Source: Pseudomonadota bacterium (GTDB taxonomy: Bacteria; Pseudomonadota; Alphaproteobacteria; SHVP01). Taken from it: DNA of 64,000 bases. Below the pieces are notes generated by a model. The model saw nothing but the letters and a program-made list of their open reading frames with translations. It was not told the origin of the DNA and searched no databases. Position 1 is the stretch's first letter. Each line of letters starts with the position of its first letter. The translations under genes were made by a program, and so were the position numbers. This document shows, in pieces, positions 60,027 to 64,000 of the stretch. The stretch is taken from positions 1 through 64,000 of the forward strand of contig JAQBYN010000007.1 in assembly GCA_027622715.1 (NCBI GenBank), in the 5' to 3' direction.

Positions 60027-60959
60027 TTGAACGAAACAACGACTGGCGCGAATACCGGCGTGCACCCGCCGTTAGGCCGCCTACTGAGCGTGACCATCTC
60101 GGTCACCGACCTGCCGAGCGTGGTCGACGCCTACCGCACCCACTTGGGCTATCGCTTACTCGAAAGCGGCTACATCCCGGCGGCACTCGCCCAATCTTGG
60201 GCGGCACCACAAAATGCCGAGGCGCGTTATGGCCTGATGGCGCCCCCCAGCGACCCCTCGGTCTGCATACGCTTTGTCGAAGGACTAACACCGGAGAACT
60301 ACCGGCCACTACGCACCTTCGGCTGGGCCGCGGTGGAAATTGCGGTGATGGATGTCGATGCCCTCGCCGCAAGATTGGCGGGCACGCCATTTAAAACCAT
60401 CGGGCCGCCGGCCGACTTGGCTTTCGGTGGCGGCGCGTTGCGCGCGATGTCAGTGCGTGGTCCGGCGCGCGAAATCTTGATCTTCACCCAAATCCGGCGC
60501 GCCGTGCCAGGCTACGATTTACCCGCCGCGATCGATCCGGTTGACCGCGCGTTCATCGCGGTGGCCGCGGCCGACGACCTTCATAAGGTTCGCTTGTTCT
60601 ACCGCGACAAGTTCCTTGCGCCATCGGGGCCGGACATCGAAACACCGATCTACAGCGTCAACGACGCGTTCGACCTGCCGCGCGAAGACCGCCACTTGAT
60701 GACCACGATCGCGCTGCCCGGCCAGAGCTATGTCGAAATTGATCAATACCCTGAAATGGGGGCCAAGCGGGTTGGCGTGCGCGGCTATTTGGCGCCTGGC
60801 ATCGCGATGGTGACGTTCGAGATCGGCGGACTGGACGATCTACCGCTTTATTGGCTGGGTGAGCCGAGCCACTACGAGATCGGGCCCTATATGAGTCGCC
60901 GGCAAGTCACCTTCTACGGCGCCGCCGGCGAATTGATCGAGCTGATCGAATCCGTCTAA
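60027..60959 (+). CDS. double VOC/glyoxalase-domain protein, copy 2
   Basis: 310 aa, a paralogue of the preceding gene with the same two-part layout (LLSVTISVTDLPSVVDAYRT; KVRLFYRDKFLAPSG; YVEIDQYPEMG). It begins with TTG immediately after the upstream TAA, with GAGGAA before it, so it is translated by re-initiation. Both paralogues together could form a heteromer. It ends with a 4-nt overlap with the convergent E1 gene. Confidence 0.82.
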   Translation: MNETTTGANTGVHPPLGRLLSVTISVTDLPSVVDAYRTHLGYRLLESGYIPAALAQSWAAPQNAEARYGLMAPPSDPSVCIRFVEGLTPENYRPLRTFGWAAVEIAVMDVDALAARLAGTPFKTIGPPADLAFGGGALRAMSVRGPAREILIFTQIRRAVPGYDLPAAIDPVDRAFIAVAAADDLHKVRLFYRDKFLAPSGPDIETPIYSVNDAFDLPREDRHLMTTIALPGQSYVEIDQYPEMGAKRVGVRGYLAPGIAMVTFEIGGLDDLPLYWLGEPSHYEIGPYMSRRQVTFYGAAGELIELIESV

Positions 60960-63307
60960 GCGCCGATCTGGCTCAAGCACGCTTTGGCGCAAGCATCAAC
61001 AATCGCCTCGGCATCCAACCCATAAGTGCGGTAGAGATCCGGGATATCGCCGGACTGGCCAAAGCTGCTAACGCCAAGCGGATAGACCCGCTGACCACGG
61101 ACCGACCCGAGCCACGACAGCGTCGCCGGTGCGCCGTCAAGCACCGTGACCAGCGCCGCATCGGGCGCCAACCGGTCCAAGATTTGTTTGACGTGGGCCT
61201 GGCCGCTGCGCGCCGTGCTCCAGTCTTTGTGCAACAGATCGGGCGAGGTCACAGCCAGTAGGCCCGCGCCAGGGATGTCTTCAATAATCTCCGCATGGGC
61301 CGCCATCGCTTCGGGCGCAACCGCACCGGAATAGACGATGGCCAACGGCGCACCCTCGGACGGCGGCACCTGCCAATAGGCGCCACGGACGATGTCACCG
61401 GCGATGCCGGCGACGTCGCGGCTGGGCTGGTCGAGCGATCGGGTCGACAGCCGCAAATACACCGAGCCGCCGTCATCGGCCTGCATATGCTCGAAGCCCC
61501 AACGCATGATCACCGCGAGCTCATCGATAAATGCCGGGTCGAACGAGGCCAGCTTGTCCTGCGCCATGCCGATCAACGGTGTCGCAATCGACTGATGCGC
61601 GCCACCCTCAGGCGCCAAGGTGATGCCCGACGGTGTCGCCACCAACATAAAGCGCGCGTCTTGGTAGCACGCGTAATTCAACGCATCGAGACCACGCATG
61701 ATAAACGGATCGTACAGCGTGCCGACGGGTAGCAAGCGACGGCCAAAGATCGGCCCTGACAATCCAGCGGCAGCTAAAAACAAAAACAAATTGTTCTCGG
61801 CGATACCGAGTTCGATGTGCTGGCCGTTCTGCCCCATCGACCATTTCAGCGGCGACAGGACATTTTCGTCTTTGAACACGTCAGCCCGGCCCAAACGATC
61901 AAAGATGCCGCGCTGGTTGATCCACGCCCCAAGATTGGTCGACACCGACACGTCGGGCGACGCCGTGATGATGTGCTGGGCCAAATCCGAATCACCGCGG
62001 CCCAACTCGTTGAGAATCTTGCCGAAGGCTTCCTGGGTCGACGCCTTGCCGCCTTGCTGGGTGGGGAAGTCGGCGGGCACGGCGACCCGCGGTGCCTTGT
62101 GGTTGCGGTCGGCCAGGCCAAGAAACGGCGCGCGCCCGATGAACGATTGCAGCTTGTCCGGCTCGATATCAAGACCGGCAAAGGGTTCCCACTCGTCGCC
62201 GGTCGACACACCGAGACGCTCGCGAAACTGGGCCATCTGGTCGGGGGTCATCAAACCGGAGTGGTTGTCTTTGTGGCCGGCGAACGGCATCCCCTTGCCT
62301 TTGACCGTATAGGCGATAAAGCAATTCGGCCGCTCAGGGTCGGCCTTGGTGAATGCCTCCAGCACCGACTCCATGTCGTGCCCGGCCAAGTCGGTCATCA
62401 GTTCGCCCAACGACTCGTCGTCGTGGTCGTCGAGCAAACCCTTGATGCCGGCGACCTTGCCGATGTCTTTCAGCAAGTGCTCGCGAAACCCCTTGCCGCC
62501 CTTGTAGGTCAGCGCCGAATAGAGCGAGTTGGGACAATCGTCGATCCATTTTTCGAGCGCGTCGCCGCCCGGCTTGGTGTAGGCGGCTTCAAGTTTCTTG
62601 CCGTATTTGAGCGTGATGACGTTCCAGTTGGTGGTGCGGAAAATATCGTCGAAGCGCCCGAACAGCCGGTCCGACACGGTCGAATCGAGGCTTTGGCGGT
62701 TGTAGTCGATGATCCACCACAGGTTCCGGACATCGTGCTTCCAGCCTTCGAGCATGGCCTCCCAGACGTTGCCTTCGTCGAGTTCGGCATCGCCCATGAG
62801 TGCCACCATGCGTCCCGGCGTTTCGTCCTCGGGCCACATTTTGCGGGTCACCAGATAGTCCTGGATCATCGAGGCGAACAGCGTCACGGCAACGCCCAGC
62901 CCGACCGAGCCGGTCGAGAAATCGACCTGATCGACATCTTTGGTGCGCGATGGATACGACTGCGCGCCGCCGAGCGACCGGAAATTCTTCAAATTGTCGA
63001 CCGTCTGGCGGCCCATCAGGTACTGGATCGCGTGATAGACCGGGCTGGCATGCGGTTTGACCGCAACTCGGTCGGTCGGGCGCAGCTCGTTGAAATAGAG
63101 CGCCGTCAGCAACGTCACCAATGAGGCCGATGACGCCTGATGGCCGCCGACTTTCAGGCCGTCACGGTTGGGCCGAATGTGGTTGGCATGGTGGATCGTC
63201 CAGGAGGACAGCCAGAACGACTTTTTCTCCAGCGCCTTGAGGGACGCGAAATCGTCCGGGGAAAGGCCTGCGATGGTGTTCGGGCGTGGCGCGGCGGCAG
63301 TGGTCAT
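60956..63307 (-). CDS. homodimeric 2-oxoacid dehydrogenase E1, MdeB-like
   Basis: 783 aa thiamine-diphosphate enzyme. The ThDP motif GDAELDEGNVWEAMLEGWKH (GD plus downstream N) and the transketolase-type second half (GIAENNLFLFLAAAGLSGP; GLDALNYACYQDARFML) are intact. It is shorter than AceE (about 890), similar in size to MdeB, the 2-oxobutyrate dehydrogenase of Pseudomonas methionine catabolism. The ATG at 63307 with AGGAGG box is preferred; an upstream extension is not coding. It is divergent from an Lrp/AsnC gene, as in mde loci. No E2/E3 or methionine gamma-lyase gene is in the window. Confidence 0.88.
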   Translation of the reverse strand: MTTAAAPRPNTIAGLSPDDFASLKALEKKSFWLSSWTIHHANHIRPNRDGLKVGGHQASSASLVTLLTALYFNELRPTDRVAVKPHASPVYHAIQYLMGRQTVDNLKNFRSLGGAQSYPSRTKDVDQVDFSTGSVGLGVAVTLFASMIQDYLVTRKMWPEDETPGRMVALMGDAELDEGNVWEAMLEGWKHDVRNLWWIIDYNRQSLDSTVSDRLFGRFDDIFRTTNWNVITLKYGKKLEAAYTKPGGDALEKWIDDCPNSLYSALTYKGGKGFREHLLKDIGKVAGIKGLLDDHDDESLGELMTDLAGHDMESVLEAFTKADPERPNCFIAYTVKGKGMPFAGHKDNHSGLMTPDQMAQFRERLGVSTGDEWEPFAGLDIEPDKLQSFIGRAPFLGLADRNHKAPRVAVPADFPTQQGGKASTQEAFGKILNELGRGDSDLAQHIITASPDVSVSTNLGAWINQRGIFDRLGRADVFKDENVLSPLKWSMGQNGQHIELGIAENNLFLFLAAAGLSGPIFGRRLLPVGTLYDPFIMRGLDALNYACYQDARFMLVATPSGITLAPEGGAHQSIATPLIGMAQDKLASFDPAFIDELAVIMRWGFEHMQADDGGSVYLRLSTRSLDQPSRDVAGIAGDIVRGAYWQVPPSEGAPLAIVYSGAVAPEAMAAHAEIIEDIPGAGLLAVTSPDLLHKDWSTARSGQAHVKQILDRLAPDAALVTVLDGAPATLSWLGSVRGQRVYPLGVSSFGQSGDIPDLYRTYGLDAEAIVDACAKACLSQIGA

Positions 63308-63402
63308 CGGTGTCCTCCTCGAGCGCGCAACAGTAGCCGAGCGCCACCGGACAAAGGTTGTGAAAGATGCGCAGAAACAGCTAATATTCGCAATGATGTA
63401 TG

Positions 63403-63408
63403 TATAAT
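63403..63408 (+). promoter_or_regulatory. predicted -10 box of the Lrp/AsnC gene
   Basis: A perfect TATAAT lies 20 bp before the start codon, in an AT-rich 50-bp stretch that contrasts with the GC-rich surroundings. No good -35 is seen at 17 bp, which fits an activator-dependent promoter. The region between the divergent E1 and Lrp genes (63308-63428) is the natural site for Lrp binding. Confidence 0.5.
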
Positions 63409-63428
63409 CCCAGACAGAACACAATTTT

Positions 63429-63923
63429 ATGCCAGAAATGACCCTGGATGCGATCGATCAGCGAATCCTGCAAGAACTCCAGGAGCGCGCCCGCCAAACC
63501 AACGTCGAATTGGCGGACGCCGTCGGGCTGTCGCCATCGGCCTGCCTGCGCCGGGTACGTGAGCTCGAAGACCGTGGCGTGATCGCGGGCTATGTCGCGT
63601 TAGTCGCACCGGCGGCGCTGGGCCTCGGCGTATCGGTGATGCTGAACGTCACCCTTGAACGACAGATCGAAACGGCGCTGGAGGAATTCGAGCGCCGCAT
63701 CAACGAATGGCCCGAAGTCATGGAGTGCTACCTGATGACCGGCGACGCCGACTACCTCTTGCGCGTTGTCGTTGCCGACCTGCCGGCCTACGAAAAGTTC
63801 CTGATGCAGCGGCTGACCCGCGTGCCCGGCATCGCCAGCATCAAGTCGTCCTTTTCGTTGAAACAGATTGTTCACCGCACCGCGCTGCCGATGACTCACC
63901 TCGCGACGGCTGGAACAGTCTGA
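63429..63923 (+). CDS. Lrp/AsnC-family transcriptional regulator
   Basis: 164 aa. N-terminal HTH (LDAIDQRILQELQERARQTN; VELADAVGLSPSACLRRV) and a C-terminal RAM effector-binding domain (VMECYLMTGDADYLLRVVV). It probably responds to an amino acid and controls the divergent E1 gene. The layout is the same as mdeR/mdeB, in which an Lrp-type protein activates methionine catabolism. Confidence 0.92.
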   Translation: MPEMTLDAIDQRILQELQERARQTNVELADAVGLSPSACLRRVRELEDRGVIAGYVALVAPAALGLGVSVMLNVTLERQIETALEEFERRINEWPEVMECYLMTGDADYLLRVVVADLPAYEKFLMQRLTRVPGIASIKSSFSLKQIVHRTALPMTHLATAGTV

Positions 63924-63934
63924 GGGTTTCGTTG

Positions 63935-64000
63935 ATGTCGTCCGCCACGAAAATTCTCGATGCGGTGCGCGCCGATCTCGATAGCGCAGTCGAGCCGGCC
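63935..64000 (+). CDS. partial CDS, 5' end only
   Basis: The first 22 codons of a gene cut by the window edge, beginning MSSATKILDAVRADLDSAVE. A GAGGG box 9 nt before the ATG supports the start. It lies 11 bp after the Lrp/AsnC stop and may be in the same operon. Too short for any family call. Confidence 0.5.
   Translation, partial: MSSATKILDAVRADLDSAVEPA

Noticed and set aside
61817-63124. 435-codon plus-strand frame opposite the E1 gene
   Set aside because: The minus-strand E1 has intact ThDP motifs; the plus frame is a mirror effect of high GC at third positions.

Overview
The window looks like chromosomal DNA from a GC-rich, aerobic, metabolically versatile alphaproteobacterium, probably a Rhodospirillales-like environmental lineage. 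This is inferred from high GC, dense short operons, the TauE plus Alph_Pro_TM (TIGR02186) pair, dissimilatory aprMBA with sat, a LiuR-type MerR regulator, and many dehydrogenase and transporter genes. I saw no rRNA, tRNA, CRISPR array, phage or transposase gene, and no gap between genes exceeds 300 bp.

Layout. (1) 0.1-6.2 kb: a minus-strand fatty or branched acyl-CoA oxidation operon (MerR, AidB-like acyl-CoA dehydrogenase, thiolase, FadN-type multifunctional enzyme), with a LiuR-like palindrome over its promoter and a divergent Mpo1/DUF962 gene. (2) 6.3-10.5 kb: a two-gene surface module, a TPR plus outer-membrane beta-barrel protein (Slam/T11SS-like) followed by a FecR-domain protein with a TbpB-like C-terminal barrel. 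The second gene contains a perfect 39-bp inverted repeat whose 34-codon interior stays open in frame in both orientations. (3) 10.6-20.9 kb: after a CpdA-like phosphodiesterase, a sulfur-oxidation island: sat-aprM-aprB-aprA, divergent TauE/SafE sulfite-type exporter and its translationally coupled periplasmic partner, then TusA, a TlpA thioredoxin and DsbD. It can be read as sulfite to APS to sulfate plus ATP; no dsr or sox genes are present. (4) 21.0-23.0 kb: a GAF/HD-GYP c-di-GMP phosphodiesterase and a small YjfB-like protein with its own terminator.

(5) 23.1-38.6 kb: two divergent operons around 31.8 kb that together look like an uncharacterised catabolic locus. The minus arm has an amidohydrolase, twin isochorismatase-fold amidases, an acyl-CoA synthetase, a tandem alpha/beta-hydrolase fusion, an FAD oxidase and an MFS carrier. 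The plus arm has a UbiD-type decarboxylase, a zinc-ribbon miniprotein, a GST, twin Asp/Glu-racemase-fold proteins without catalytic cysteines, a membrane protein, a PqqC/CADD-like oxygenase candidate, an SDR and a DOPA-dioxygenase-like protein. (6) 38.6-50.5 kb: a DHA2 exporter, three SDRs in a row, two orphan peptide/opine-type binding proteins, a methyltransferase and a complete TRAP transporter (dctQMP) with upstream operator and downstream terminator.

(7) 50.5-58.2 kb: cupin, EthD-like and GNAT genes, then a metal/heme/redox stress neighbourhood. It holds two copper-type MerR operators (before an HMA chaperone gene and before an orphan SBP), a HugZ-like heme-binding protein, a BVR-B-like SDR, a Crp/Fnr regulator with an FNR-box-like palindrome at its start, a His-rich periplasmic protein and an ICMT-family methyltransferase. 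(8) 58.2-64 kb: a class II aldolase-family protein, two tandem double-VOC proteins, and an MdeB-like 2-oxoacid dehydrogenase E1 divergent from an Lrp/AsnC regulator. The window ends in a truncated gene start.

Functional names rest on reading motifs and family resemblance by eye; no database search was run.
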